A stretch of 64,000 nt of DNA, taken from assembly GCF_009651005.1 (NCBI RefSeq), contig NZ_WHVW01000007.1, forward strand, positions 1-64,000. Direction: 5' to 3'. Positions within the stretch are counted from its first letter, which is position 1. Each line of letters begins with the position of its first letter. Both the position numbers and the translations under genes were made by a program. This document shows, in pieces, positions 54,164-63,488 of this stretch. This DNA comes from Sporosarcina obsidiansis. Its GTDB lineage: Bacteria; Bacillota; Bacilli; Bacillales_A; Planococcaceae. The notes under the pieces are model-generated. The model worked only from the letters and a program-made list of their open reading frames with translations. It was not told the origin of the DNA and did not search any database.

Positions 54164-55159
54164 TTATTTATTATATAAATGACATGCAACCCAGTGATCC
54201 TTTTCTGCCTCTCGCATTTGTGGAACTTGCTCTTTACAAATATCCATTGCTAAAGGACATCTCTTTCGAAAACGACAGCCACTTGGTGGATGAAGCGGAT
54301 TTGGCGGGTCACCTTCCAACAAAATTCTTCCGTTTTCTTTTTTCGGATTATTCGCGCTTTCAATATTCGGAATGGCTGAAATAAGTGCTTTCGTATAAGG
54401 GTGAAGCGTATTTTCAAATAAGTCTTCACTTTTGGCAATTTCCATAATTTTTCCCAAGTACATTACACCAACTCGGTCACTGATGTACTTAACCATACTT
54501 AAATCATGCGCAATGAATAAATAAGTTAACTCATTTTCTTTTTTCAAGTCTTCAAACAAGTTAATCACTTGTGCTTGAATTGAAACATCTAATGCTGAAA
54601 TAGGCTCATCAGCCACAATGAATTTCGGATCTACCGCTATTGCTCTGGCAATTCCTATCCGTTGTCTTTGCCCCCCACTAAACTCACGTGGATAACGTTT
54701 AATGAAATCGGGGTTCAGTCCAACTTGCTGCATTGTAGCGTAAACTGCTTCTTTTCTTTTTTTTCCTAATGCTAATTTGTGAGCGTCGATTCCTTCTGCA
54801 ATAATATCCAAAATGCGCATACGTGGGTTTAGCGAGGACTGCGGATCTTGGAAAATCATTTGGATTTCTCTATTGACTCGTTTCTTTTCATTGCCCTTGT
54901 AAGAATCTAGTAACTGTCCATTGTAAATAATTTCACCTTCTGTTGCTGGTATAATTCCAGTAATAACTTTCCCTAAAGTTGATTTCCCACTTCCACTTTC
55001 TCCTACAAGTCCAAACGTTTCTCCTTCGAGTACATGAAAACTGACATCGTCAACTGCTTTAACGCTTTCGGTTTTATTTTGAGGAAAATACTTCTTCAAA
55101 TTTTTCACTTCTAAAATTTTTTTATTTTTGGTCAGTTTCTTCACCCTCTTTATTTGCAT
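54164..55159 (-). CDS. oligopeptide ABC transporter ATPase (OppF/DppF family)
   Basis: About 331 aa. Walker A GESGSGKST at about 53-61, signature SGGQRQRIGIARAI, Walker B FIVADEPISALD, LFIAHDLSMV, and the C-terminal GCRFRKRCPLAMDIC tail. The start is uncertain: the ATG at 55159 has a rather distant GGGAG, and a GTG at 55144 after AAAGAGG is an alternative. The gene overlaps the end of the other ATPase gene by 38 bp if 55159 is used. It pairs with the DppD-like ATPase. Confidence 0.9.
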   Translation of the reverse strand: MQIKRVKKLTKNKKILEVKNLKKYFPQNKTESVKAVDDVSFHVLEGETFGLVGESGSGKSTLGKVITGIIPATEGEIIYNGQLLDSYKGNEKKRVNREIQMIFQDPQSSLNPRMRILDIIAEGIDAHKLALGKKRKEAVYATMQQVGLNPDFIKRYPREFSGGQRQRIGIARAIAVDPKFIVADEPISALDVSIQAQVINLFEDLKKENELTYLFIAHDLSMVKYISDRVGVMYLGKIMEIAKSEDLFENTLHPYTKALISAIPNIESANNPKKENGRILLEGDPPNPLHPPSGCRFRKRCPLAMDICKEQVPQMREAEKDHWVACHLYNK

Positions 55160-56141
55160 TAAAATGATTTACTCCCGCTCTCTCGTCATGTAACCAACAA
55201 CGGGAAAAATGATTATATTTCACTTCAAATTCTGGCGGGATATGATGTTCACATACTTCCATTGCATATTTACATCGACTAACAAAAGGGCATCCTGTAG
55301 GAGGGGAGAACAAATCAGGAGGGGAGCCTTCTATTGGAATCAGACGTTCGTTTTTATCCGTTGATACATCGGGCATAGAATTAATGAGTCCTTCTGTATA
55401 CGGATGACCTGGATGTTTAAAAATTTGATCGACTGGGGCCTTTTCAACCACCATCCCAGCATACATCACGATAACCTTTTTCGCTGTTTCCGCTACAACG
55501 CCTAAATCATGTGTAATCAAAATAATCGATGTATTATAATTAGCTTGCAAGCCTTTTAACAAATCTAATATTTGTGCTTGAATCGTCACGTCTAAGGCTG
55601 TAGTCGGTTCATCAGCTATAAGTAATTCGGGATTACACGCTAGAGCAATCGCAATCATAACCCTTTGACGCATTCCCCCACTGAATTCATGAGGGTATTG
55701 CTCTGCACGCAATTCAGGATTAGGAATACCTACCTGCTTCAAAATCGTAATAACTTTATCTTTCCGTTCACTTTTAGAAAGCCCGGTATGTTCTTTAATA
55801 CTTTCTTCAATTTGCTTCCCAACTTTCATAGTTGGATTTAAAGACGTCATCGAGTCTTGAAAGACCATGGTCATGGTAGAACCTTTAACTTTTCTCAATT
55901 CTTTTTCTGTCATCTTCAGTAGATCTGTTCCGTTAAGTAAAACGTTTCCATTTCTAATTTCAGCATTCTCAGATTGCATCAACCCTGCAATGGTTTTTAC
56001 AGTCACACTTTTTCCACTTCCACTTTCTCCCACAATCGCAACAATCTCTCCGTGATCTACATGAAAAGATACATCTCTAACAGCTTTTACCTCTCCACCA
56101 TATGTTCTAAATACGACATCTAAATGATTCACTTCCAACAA
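55122..56141 (-). CDS. oligopeptide ABC transporter ATPase (OppD/DppD family)
   Basis: About 339 aa. Walker A GESGSGKSV at about 38-46, FSGGMRQRVMIAIAL, LLIADEPTTALD, LITHDLGVV and C-terminal GCPFVSRCKYAMEVC are intact. The start is odd. The nominal TTG at 56141 is 16 bases from the nearest ribosome-binding site (GGAGGG at 56162-56157), whereas an in-frame ATT at 56150 is spaced six bases from it. Initiation at ATT would add Met-Gly-Ser to the N-terminus. Otherwise normal. Confidence 0.9.
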   Translation of the reverse strand: MLEVNHLDVVFRTYGGEVKAVRDVSFHVDHGEIVAIVGESGSGKSVTVKTIAGLMQSENAEIRNGNVLLNGTDLLKMTEKELRKVKGSTMTMVFQDSMTSLNPTMKVGKQIEESIKEHTGLSKSERKDKVITILKQVGIPNPELRAEQYPHEFSGGMRQRVMIAIALACNPELLIADEPTTALDVTIQAQILDLLKGLQANYNTSIILITHDLGVVAETAKKVIVMYAGMVVEKAPVDQIFKHPGHPYTEGLINSMPDVSTDKNERLIPIEGSPPDLFSPPTGCPFVSRCKYAMEVCEHHIPPEFEVKYNHFSRCWLHDERAGVNHFNANKEGEETDQK

Positions 56142-56161
56142 ACTGCCAATGGTTATCCCTC

Positions 56162-57106
56162 CTATTCTTTTATACTCGGGTCAAGGGCATCCTGGACTCC
56201 GTCTCCAAAAACGTTAAATGCAAACATCGTAAATGAAATCAAAAGAGCTGGGAAAAATAATTGCCACCATTCTCCACTAAAGATCACACTCAAAGCATCA
56301 TTCGCCATTGTTCCCCAACTTGCGAAGGGTGCTTGAACACCTAATCCAATAAAACTTAGAAAGGCTTCTGAAAAAATTGCCGTTGGAATTGTAAATGATA
56401 AATTTACAATAATAATATTCAAAGTATTCGGCCATAAATGCTTCGTTATAATTTTCCAATGGGGGGTTCCTAATTTCTGTGCAGCTAATACATAGTCTTG
56501 TGTACTTAATTGCAAAACTTGTCCCCTAATGATCCTTGCCATTCCCACCCATCCGGTAGCAGCAAGTGCAATGATAATAGTGAATAGCCCTGGCTCCATT
56601 ACTACAAGTAGTAAAATTACGACTAATAAATAAGGAATTCCGTATAAAATCTCTATTAGACGCATTAAGAACCCGTCTATTCTATCTCCTATTTTGCCTC
56701 TCCCTGCTGCATAGCCCGCTATTCCTCCGATAACGACACCAAAAATAATATCTATTAGCGTTGCTGCAAGTCCTACTGTGAGTGATACTCGTGCACCTAA
56801 CCATGTCCTTACCCACATATCCCGTCCTAAGTTATCTGTACCAAACCAGTGATCCAAAGATGGAGGTAAATTCGCATCTTCCAGTATTTGTTCAGAATGT
56901 CCATAGTTCACCATGTGCGGACCAAATATAGCTAAAAAGAAGATAACTACTATCAAAATAAATCCTATTACAGCCATCTTATTCTTTACTATATTAATTA
57001 CAGATTCTTTGAATGCGCTAACACTTGGACGCATGGAATTTTCAGCAAAATCGTTATTTTTTTGTAATTTTTTAAATGAAGAATCATTAATTACTTCTTT
57101 GCTCAT
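56162..57106 (-). CDS. oligopeptide ABC transporter permease (OppC/DppC family)
   Basis: 314 aa. The N-terminal cytoplasmic arm (about 35 residues) leads to a first membrane segment (MAVIGFILIVVIFFLAIFG); then HWFGTDNLGRDMWVRTWLGARVS, the OppC signature, and five more segments. Coupling loop: AAQKLGTPHWKIITKHLWPN. It overlaps the DppB-like gene by 4 bp (ATGA), so the two pore subunits are coupled. It differs clearly from the permease of the catabolic island. Confidence 0.93.
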   Translation of the reverse strand: MSKEVINDSSFKKLQKNNDFAENSMRPSVSAFKESVINIVKNKMAVIGFILIVVIFFLAIFGPHMVNYGHSEQILEDANLPPSLDHWFGTDNLGRDMWVRTWLGARVSLTVGLAATLIDIIFGVVIGGIAGYAAGRGKIGDRIDGFLMRLIEILYGIPYLLVVILLLVVMEPGLFTIIIALAATGWVGMARIIRGQVLQLSTQDYVLAAQKLGTPHWKIITKHLWPNTLNIIIVNLSFTIPTAIFSEAFLSFIGLGVQAPFASWGTMANDALSVIFSGEWWQLFFPALLISFTMFAFNVFGDGVQDALDPSIKE

Positions 57107-58044
57107 TTTCCATCCCCCTCACTCGTTAGCTTAATTCGCGGATCTATTAATCGATAAGACATATCAATTATAAATAGAACAAATACCAAAACTGCACTGA
57201 AAAAGATTGTCGTTCCCATAATGACTGGATAATCTCGATTAAAAACACTTTCAACGAAGTATCTTCCAATACCAGGGATAGCAAAGATTTGTTCAATGAC
57301 AAACGTTCCTGTAATTAAAGACGCAAATAAAGGACCAATAAAAGAAACGACTGGCAAAATAGCATTTCGGATACCATGAGACCAAACGATTTTATATTTC
57401 GAAAGACCTTTGGAATTTGCGGTCATTATGTAATCTTGTTTGAGAACTTCTAACATACTTGATCTCATAAAACGTGCAATTATTGCTAACGGTGTGACCG
57501 CTAATGCAATCGATGGCAAAACAGAATGCATCCAAGTTCCCCATCTGGCAACTGGAAACAAAGGCATGTCCACAGCAAAATATTTAATTAAAAATGGAGC
57601 TAAAATAAAGTTTGGGATCGATATTCCGATGATCGCAATAGTTGTCGCGAAGTAATCTATAAATTTTCTATGATTCAAGGCTGAAACACTACCTAAAATA
57701 ACTCCAAATATTGCAGCAATAATCATCGCTTGTAAACCAATAATCGCGGAAACAGGTGCTCCTTGTTTTATAATTTCATTGACCGTCCTTGTTTCAGAGT
57801 TCAACGATACGCCTAGATCAAATGACAACATATCTTTCATATATAAAGCGTACTGAACGGGAACTGGTTTATCTAAGTTATATTTAGCTCTAACATTTTG
57901 TAACACTTCTTCTGGTAACGCTCTGGAGTCAGATGCAAATGGATCGCCCGGAATACACTTCATAATGATAAATGTCAACGTCGCTATCGCCCAAATCGTT
58001 AACAACATCGTGAAAATACGCTTTACTATATAAATATTCATCAC
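57103..58044 (-). CDS. oligopeptide ABC transporter permease (OppB/DppB family)
   Basis: 313 aa. MMNIYIVKRIFTMLLTIWAIA starts with the OppB pattern (residues 1-21 shown in part); KCIPGDPF and the coupling loop TANSKGLSKYKIVWSHGIRN are typical, with six membrane segments. The frame starts with GTG-ATG at 58044/58041, only two bases after AAAGGAG, an unusually tight spacing, so the true start might be a little downstream. First gene of the peptide operon. Its expected promoter and operator lie at 58114-58169. Confidence 0.92.
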   Translation of the reverse strand: MMNIYIVKRIFTMLLTIWAIATLTFIIMKCIPGDPFASDSRALPEEVLQNVRAKYNLDKPVPVQYALYMKDMLSFDLGVSLNSETRTVNEIIKQGAPVSAIIGLQAMIIAAIFGVILGSVSALNHRKFIDYFATTIAIIGISIPNFILAPFLIKYFAVDMPLFPVARWGTWMHSVLPSIALAVTPLAIIARFMRSSMLEVLKQDYIMTANSKGLSKYKIVWSHGIRNAILPVVSFIGPLFASLITGTFVIEQIFAIPGIGRYFVESVFNRDYPVIMGTTIFFSAVLVFVLFIIDMSYRLIDPRIKLTSEGDGK

Positions 58045-58113
58045 TCCTTTTAATTCTTATTTCCAAATCATTATATTCTTCTAAAGAATATAAAAAAAGA
58101 TACAATATGAATA

Positions 58114-58169
58114 TTATTATCACAAACTTTATGCAATTACAAGTTTACATATTTCACGAAATTGTAATT
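58114..58169 (-). promoter_or_regulatory. promoter and inverted-repeat operator of the peptide operon
   Basis: Minus strand: TTGTAA (58142-58137), 17-nt spacer, TAATAA (58119-58114) form a sigma-A promoter. An inverted repeat AATTACAA (58135-58142) / TTGTAATT (58162-58169) overlaps the -35, so a protein bound there would block RNA polymerase. The adjacent GbsR/MarR-type regulator is the obvious candidate. Confidence 0.6.
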
Positions 58170-58202
58170 CTAAAAGATGTTTCATTTCTGATTTCTTTAT
58201 AC

Positions 58203-58208
58203 TATAAT
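58203..58208 (+). promoter_or_regulatory. -10 box of the GbsR-like regulator gene
   Basis: A perfect TATAAT on the plus strand, with TTTCAT 17 nt upstream as a weak -35. It lies about 90 bp before the regulator start, and 34 bp from the inverted repeat, so autoregulation is possible. Confidence 0.5.
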
Positions 58209-58297
58209 GTAATACAACCTAGAAAAATGCATAGGAGTACGTTTAGATATAAGTTAACTTTTTCATCAAAATTACTATAAAAATGGATTGTGATAAT

Positions 58298-58846
58298 ATG
58301 GACAACAGCAACAATATTGATTTAATAAAAAATAGAATTATAGAGCAAGTGGCTGAAAATATGAAGTCATACGGCTACGCTGGAACAATTGGAAAAGTTT
58401 TAGCTATTATTCATTACGAGAATAAACCAATGAACCTTGATGAATTATCTGAAAAGACCGGGATGAGTAAGACTAGAATGAGCCAAGTGTTACGGCAGAT
58501 GTGTAATTTAAATATCGCAGAGAAAACATTTGTGCCCGGTTCACGTAAAGACACTTACATTGTCGAACAAGATTATTATCAAACTTTTTTAACGCTTTCC
58601 GTACACAATTGGAATAGTCTGGTTGAACGAAATGTGCATATTGAAAATAGATTACTAAGAGATCTATCACAAATTATTGAAGGAGAGTCTTCGTCAGAAC
58701 AAGAGAAACAAATCGCACAAGATTTATATGAGGACTCTGAGGCATCCTTACAATACTTCGATTGGATTCGAAGGTTAGCCATACTATTTGAGTCAAAAGA
58801 AATATTTAAATATGTGCCAATAACAGTGGATGAAACTAAAGAATAG
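58298..58846 (+). CDS. GbsR/MarR-type winged-helix regulator
   Basis: 182 aa from the ATG at 58298; an ATG at 58283 is equally possible because no strong site is visible (GGA ten bases away). The middle (GYAGTIGKVLAIIHYENKPM, then LDELSEKTGMSKTRMSQVLR) is the winged helix of the GbsR family, whose studied members sense choline and repress glycine-betaine genes in Bacillus. The C-terminal half (about 95-180) is helical, with a DWIRRLAILF segment as in that family. It is divergent from the peptide operon and probably represses it. The ligand is unknown. Confidence 0.88.
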   Translation: MDNSNNIDLIKNRIIEQVAENMKSYGYAGTIGKVLAIIHYENKPMNLDELSEKTGMSKTRMSQVLRQMCNLNIAEKTFVPGSRKDTYIVEQDYYQTFLTLSVHNWNSLVERNVHIENRLLRDLSQIIEGESSSEQEKQIAQDLYEDSEASLQYFDWIRRLAILFESKEIFKYVPITVDETKE

Positions 58847-58881
58847 TGAACCAGGATTATTTTTTTGTATGTATGAGATGC

Positions 58882-59013
58882 TCATACGATTAGACCTTTG
58901 ATATCATTCGCATACGCCTGTGTGACTGACAGAGCTTCTGATTCCCCTACTCCTCTAGCAGTCGTTGGGCCGTCAGCAAATCCTCTCTTTGTATTGTGTC
59001 AATCAGTATCATC
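58882..59013 (-). pseudogene. C-terminal gene remnant
   Basis: Minus-strand frame reads NTKRGFADGPTTARGVGESE, then ALSVTQAYANDIKGLIV and a TGA; an in-frame stop lies just before Asn. The codon use and sequence look genuine, but no start is present. The family is not recognised. The rest of the spacer to 59160 is featureless. Confidence 0.5.
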
Positions 59014-59169
59014 TGTCACCAATCTGCCCAAGCAAATTAGATCCCTGGGTAAGAAATAAATAGGGAAATATAAATCAAAAAATATTTTTTTGCACAGGAA
59101 ACTTCAAATGCCTGAACATTATCAAATGCAGCAGTATGAAGCTTGATCCATTCCCCCCTATACCACATG

Positions 59170-59219
59170 AAATAAGAGGTATGGAACAAGGCCAGGCCCT
59201 CGTTCCATACCTCTTATTT
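59170..59219. terminator. strong bidirectional terminator
   Basis: An 18-bp perfect stem, AAATAAGAGGTATGGAAC (59170-59187) against GTTCCATACCTCTTATTT (59202-59219). It lies right after the decayed ltaS-like gene (minus strand) and could also end read-through from the regulator gene. Confidence 0.85.
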
Positions 59220-59235
59220 ACGTAATATTACTCTT

Positions 59236-60000
59236 AACTTTCAATCATTCATCAGACTCTACATTTTGTTCATAGAATGGTTTATCCAACAAACCATATT
59301 CAACCATATCTTTTATGAACTTGTATCGTAATAACCGGCATCAAAGAAGTGATCGAATTCAAATGATTTATACACAGTATTTAAGTCCTGAAAAATCCCA
59401 TTATTACCATTAAATATAGTCGTTGTACACTCGTAATCCTATAAGATGCCAGGAGCCGCCTGGCACGTATATAGGGTCTTTGTAATAAAAAACGGATGCT
59501 TGCGGTAATCCAACTATCGAATTTTTCAACCTACATTCTGCATCAAAAGTTTTACCCTGGCCTGTTTGTTCGAAGAAGTGATCGAAATACGTGGTATTCT
59601 GATCTTTTGTGAATGAATTTAATAATGGTGTCACTTCTTTACTTTTTAATTTGTAGTCGATCAGAAAGTTTTGGAATGATTCTAAATGCTGATAGACAAT
59701 CACTTCTATAATGTTACTATTGTCCGCCAAAGCCCGCTGCGATGAGGCTGCCATTGTTTCTACTAAGTCATAAATCGAATAGTTATACATTCCTAAATAT
59801 TTCACAATATAATTTCTATCAAAACCCCGCGTTAATAGTTGCGGACGGCTAGTTTCTGCCTGTCCTATGTTGATGATAGAAACGGCTAATGCAACAGCAA
59901 TAATGGTGGTTGCTTTGTTTCGTCCAAAACGATTGGTTTGTTTTTGTATTTTTTTGAGAACCGCATGTATAAAAAGGCTAATATATACATAAATAACAAT
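59236..60000 (-). pseudogene. ltaS: decayed lipoteichoic-acid synthase gene
   Basis: Minus strand, upstream to downstream: a final membrane segment (TTIIAVALAVSIINIGQAE) and RPQLLTRGFDRN, then KYLGMYNYSIYDLVETMAAS with QRALADNSN, then HLESFQNFLIDYKLKSKEVT, FFEQTGQGKTFDAE and GLPQASVF. After a gap come IFQDLNTVYKSFEFDHFFDA and, in another frame, DMVEYGLLDKPFYEQNVE. These match successive parts of LtaS-type sulfatase-fold phosphoglycerol transferases. A segment of about 25 residues is missing before HLESFQNF, so the Thr nucleophile block region is damaged. There are stops and frame changes, and the N-terminal membrane segments and the C-terminal metal site are absent. It is a dead copy; a working gene must be elsewhere. 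Confidence 0.85.
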
Positions 60001-60011
60001 AAATTATAAAA

Positions 60012-60238
60012 TTATAGTAAAGTAGCAATACTTCCGCCAAAGTCTTCGAAGTTCTGAGTTTGAAAAAGTGTAGGCAATGTAATGAAATCAGTAGAGAATC
60101 GGTAATACACTACATTTACATATTCAAGAACAAACATAAACACTTTCCCCGGATAGCCACAACCATTGCCAGAATAATCGGATCGCTGTTGTTACTTTGA
60201 TATACATCGCCTATTTTAGGTGTATACGTTTTAGGCAT
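60012..60238 (-). pseudogene. small gene with one frameshift
   Basis: From an ATG at 60238 the frame reads [19 protein letters not shown] and [13 protein letters not shown], then shifts by one base in a GGGG run and continues as [19 protein letters not shown], with [20 protein letters not shown], to a TAA at 60012. Adding one base restores a protein of about 75 aa. It has no clear ribosome-binding site. It could be a pseudogene or a sequencing error in the homopolymer. Confidence 0.55.
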
Positions 60239-60305
60239 ATATGAACGTCTAGATGTTTATGATTTACTGGTTGATTACTAAGTAAAAGTGGTTGCCTTAA
60301 AAAAA

Positions 60306-60854
60306 TCACTTCCCTGCTTTTACAGCAGCGAGTTCAGTCGTCACGTTTCCAGCGGCATTGGTGCTTTTAATAATACCGATTCCTTTAGCGAGATACAGCC
60401 GGGAACCGTCGGGATATTTCAGAATCACTGTGTTTTTGAAAGTACCGGCTTTTACCTTTACAGTCTTAGCCGTATTTTCCACAAGAACTTTATAATCATC
60501 AAAGTGATCGCTTTGTATGAAAGTGGAGCCTTGCTTTAGCGGGTAAGGCATACTTACAAAAACAAAATCCGAGTGCCCGACACTTGCTGAAAATCCAAAG
60601 TGATCTTCAATATATACTAAATTGGCCAATTCCGGATAGTGTTGACTCTTTTTATTGTATAAATACGTAAAGGTCTCTTCCTTCTTCACATGAAACGTTT
60701 CTTTTGAGGGCTCGGTGAAAGAAGGTGAATAAGTCAGGATTAAGCCGTCGTTTGGAGACAGCCCGCTGTTCACTACCGCTGAGGCTGTACTGGCGGGCAT
60801 GGCGTAGGAAAAGCCGAGAAATAAGATAATCATTGCGAAAAATATTTTTTTCAT
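60306..60854 (-). CDS. secreted protein of unknown function, 182 aa
   Basis: The ATG at 60854 follows AAGGAGAGGTGATTCC. Clear signal peptide (KKIFFAMIILFLGFSYAMPA, cleavage probably after ASTASA), no lipobox and no other membrane segment. The mature part is rich in beta-strand patterns, with VKVKAGTFKNTVILKYPDGS and YLAKGIGIIKSTN, a layout seen in extracellular lipoprotein-like domains of Bacillales whose function I do not know. It is a single gene with its own site; upstream lies a long spacer. Confidence 0.78.
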   Translation of the reverse strand: MKKIFFAMIILFLGFSYAMPASTASAVVNSGLSPNDGLILTYSPSFTEPSKETFHVKKEETFTYLYNKKSQHYPELANLVYIEDHFGFSASVGHSDFVFVSMPYPLKQGSTFIQSDHFDDYKVLVENTAKTVKVKAGTFKNTVILKYPDGSRLYLAKGIGIIKSTNAAGNVTTELAAVKAGK

Positions 60855-61445
60855 TGGAATCACCTCTCCTTAATGGTTGTCTACTTAGATGATTATGAGG
60901 CAGATGCTGGTGCTAGAACTGGACACGGTATAATTAGTCGTTATATATAGCAAGCACCATATGGCTAGTTATTGCCTGTTATCATAAAGATACCCGTAGC
61001 GTCTTTCTATCAAACTGTAATCAAGTCTATTTTAAAAATAAAACAGCCTGAAAAAATCCACTGGGCTGCTTTCGTTTAATTTTAAAGTTATTATAAATGA
61101 TGTTCCTGTGTTAGAAACAAACAGCCATAGACCACGAGTTTCTATTGCTTTACCTGTTTGGTAACTCTCGCCTCTGTTTTTACTAATTCTAGGGCCCACA
61201 TGCAGTGGCTCAAAACTCCGCACTATTGACTCTTTCTGTCCCCAATACTCTGGCATCTTCAATCAAGTGAGGGACTGGTGCATATCAGCATGGATGAGCG
61301 TTTGCATGAAGAGTAAGTTGGAGGATAGGGATGTGCTGTGAAAGTATAAAAAACACGCACAGTGTTTATTGAAAAAGGCTATTTACCTATGGAAATTATG
61401 GTATGATTTCCATATAACATCAATAGATCTAACGGGGTGAGCGAA
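60855..61445. other. spacer with a minus-strand hairpin and the chemoreceptor promoter region
   Basis: About 590 bp. CAGCC/GGCTG at 61044-61068 followed by TTTTATTTTT on the minus strand looks like a terminator without an obvious gene before it. A 76-codon frame over it (61032-61262) is unconvincing. Just before the chemoreceptor gene, ATGGAAAT/ATTTCCAT at about 61390-61414 forms a small inverted repeat overlapping a TATGAT -10-like box. Confidence 0.4.
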
Positions 61446-63125
61446 ATGAAAATTACAGTTGGACGTAAGCTGCAGTTTGCTTTTGGATTGGTTTTTCTCT
61501 TTTTATTAGCAATTGCAGGAATGGCGCTGTATTCAATGAATGACAATAACGGCACACTGGCCGAAATTGAACGGGACACAGAATTAATGAATTTATACAA
61601 TGATGCCTCTTTCCAAACTGTACGGGCGAATGCTGCGGCACGCGGATATATTTTGTATGGTAAAGAAGAAATGGTCAAAAATCATTACGAAATTCGCGAT
61701 CAGCTGCACCAATCGGTTGAAAACATTCAATCATTGGCAGGGACGGACAAAGAGTTCGAACACTATTTGCAACAGTTAAAAGACTGGGAAAATCCAATTG
61801 ATGAAGAAATCATTCCGCTCGTACAAGCCGGTGAAATGGAACAGGCACAGCAGCTGGCACTTCCTGTTCTAGGCGAAGGCTCACGGGAATTGGTTGCATA
61901 TGGAAAGTCGATGGCCCTTCAAAAAGAACAGGACATGAATGCTTTAATTTCATCGACTAAAGCAAAGAGTGAAACGAGAATGAAGCAGATCATAGTGGTC
62001 GTCGTTCTTGCGCTCCTAATCAGCTTTTCCATTGCTTACTTCCAGGGCAAAGCGATTGCCAGAAGAATTACGAGAACAGTGGAAGAAATGGACCGCTTTG
62101 CGGAGGGTGATTTGCAAAGAAAGCTAATTTATCGGTCAAATGACGAATTTGCTGATTTAGCCGGTTCATTTAATGCAATGACAGCGAAACTTCGTGATAC
62201 CATGAAACAAGTTGGCGATTCATCCGAACAAGTTGCGGCTACAGCGGAACAATTGTCGGCGAGCAGCATGGAAGTGACTCACGCGACAGAAGTCGTTACG
62301 ATATCGATTCAAGAAATCTCTAGCGGTATCGACAGTCAGAATTCACGAACGAATGAGGTGGTGAATTTATCTTCTCATATACTCGAAAAAATCGATGCCA
62401 TTACAAAAAGCATGGAACAATCCAATCAAGCAACAGCAGAAACAAAACAGGCAGCTGCTGACGGGCGCACTTCCATCACGCAGGCACTCAGTCAAATGGA
62501 CGAAATCGCTGCTCATACGAATACATTGAGCGAACGTGTACAAACACTCAGCAGCAACACGCATGTCATAGGTACTGCCGTCAGCGTGATAAAAGACATC
62601 GCAGCGCAGACGAACTTGCTGGCGATTAATGCGTCTATCGAGGCTGCGCGAAGCGGCGAGCACGGCAAAGGTTTTGCAGTAGTTGCGGAAGAAGTAAGAA
62701 AGCTTGCTGATGAATCGCATGTAGCTGCTATTGAAATTGAAAATGTTGTAGCAAAAATTACCGACAATACGGAGCAAATTGAAGCCGATATTTCCAATAA
62801 TAACGAGGTAGTTCTATCAGGCCGAAATACGGTCCATACTGCCAGAGACCAATTTATAGGTATTGATGATGCGATACAATATGTGAGAACACAAATGGAA
62901 AATGTAACAGCGGCTATTTATGTAATTCAAAAGGACATCGATCAGTTGAGTGATGAAATCAACTATGTGAACGAAGTGGCCATTCAATCGAGCGATAATG
63001 TACAAAATGTGGCGGCGTCCTCTGAAGAACAAAACGCGGCCATGGAAGAAGTGGCGGCAGCTTCGAATTATCTTTCGGAGATGGCTGTGGATTTACAGAA
63101 GACGATTCAATCATTTACCTATTAA
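61446..63125 (+). CDS. methyl-accepting chemotaxis protein
   Basis: 559 aa from the ATG at 61446 (GGGGTGAGCGAA upstream). First membrane segment at about 8-29, an extracellular four-helix-bundle type sensor domain to about 180, second segment ([18 protein letters not shown]), HAMP domain with [18 protein letters not shown], and a long cytoplasmic signalling coiled coil. The hairpin tip that contacts CheA/CheW is present ([20 protein letters not shown]). Ligand unknown. It is a single gene; no chemotaxis partners are in the window. Confidence 0.95.
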   Translation: MKITVGRKLQFAFGLVFLFLLAIAGMALYSMNDNNGTLAEIERDTELMNLYNDASFQTVRANAAARGYILYGKEEMVKNHYEIRDQLHQSVENIQSLAGTDKEFEHYLQQLKDWENPIDEEIIPLVQAGEMEQAQQLALPVLGEGSRELVAYGKSMALQKEQDMNALISSTKAKSETRMKQIIVVVVLALLISFSIAYFQGKAIARRITRTVEEMDRFAEGDLQRKLIYRSNDEFADLAGSFNAMTAKLRDTMKQVGDSSEQVAATAEQLSASSMEVTHATEVVTISIQEISSGIDSQNSRTNEVVNLSSHILEKIDAITKSMEQSNQATAETKQAAADGRTSITQALSQMDEIAAHTNTLSERVQTLSSNTHVIGTAVSVIKDIAAQTNLLAINASIEAARSGEHGKGFAVVAEEVRKLADESHVAAIEIENVVAKITDNTEQIEADISNNNEVVLSGRNTVHTARDQFIGIDDAIQYVRTQMENVTAAIYVIQKDIDQLSDEINYVNEVAIQSSDNVQNVAASSEEQNAAMEEVAAASNYLSEMAVDLQKTIQSFTY

Positions 63126-63189
63126 GGTTACGCTGCTTGTTGCAGTGAGATGCCAGAGGACCTTCTAGTTTTTTAAAACGCGAATTATT

Positions 63190-63258
63190 TCAGATACCAG
63201 ATCCCGATATAATTCTAAATTGTTCCTGAGCTGTGTCAGAACTTAGTACCTTAATTTA
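63190..63258 (-). repeat. imperfect direct repeat, copy 1
   Basis: About 69 bp similar to 63408-63488. Its minus-strand frame, opened by a TAA at 63258-63256, reads SDTAQEQFRIISGSGI before a TGA. Upstream a mini-frame (MMSLKEKVDQYSVRCNLRKP) with AAAGGAG stands in another frame, so this copy is probably a decayed small gene. Confidence 0.6.
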
Positions 63259-63359
63259 ACGGCTTCCTTAGATTACAACGCACCGAATACTGATCCACTT
63301 TTTCTTTAAGTGACATCATTCTATCTATTTTCTCCTTTAAAGTCTTCTCACAAATGAAA

Positions 63360-63401
63360 AAGGGATATCACAACAGAGTTTCCTCTCATGTGTTATCCCT
63401 T
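63360..63401 (-). terminator. terminator after the small Lys/Gln-rich gene
   Basis: AAGGGATA...CACA pairs with TGTG..TTATCCCTT in an imperfect 19-bp stem and is followed on the minus strand by TTTTTCATTT. It lies 7 bp after the TAG of the extended frame ending at 63408. Confidence 0.75.
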
Positions 63402-63407
63402 ACTTGT

Positions 63408-63488
63408 CTACTCTTTGATTGTAATACCAGGTCCAGACTCACTTCTGAATTGTTCTTGAGCTGTGTAAGGACCTTTTAGCTTATATTA
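63408..63488 (-). repeat. imperfect direct repeat, copy 2, with in-frame tail
   Basis: Directly after the TAA of the small gene the same frame continues YKLKGPYTAQEQFRSESGPG and ITIKE to a TAG at 63408, just before the terminator. Shared core with copy 1: TAQEQFR..SG.GI. Either the TAA is a nonsense mutation or the tail is occasionally read through. Confidence 0.6.

Noticed and set aside
61032..61262. 76-codon minus-strand frame
   Set aside because: Runs over a terminator-like hairpin, no convincing ribosome-binding site, sequence not family-like.
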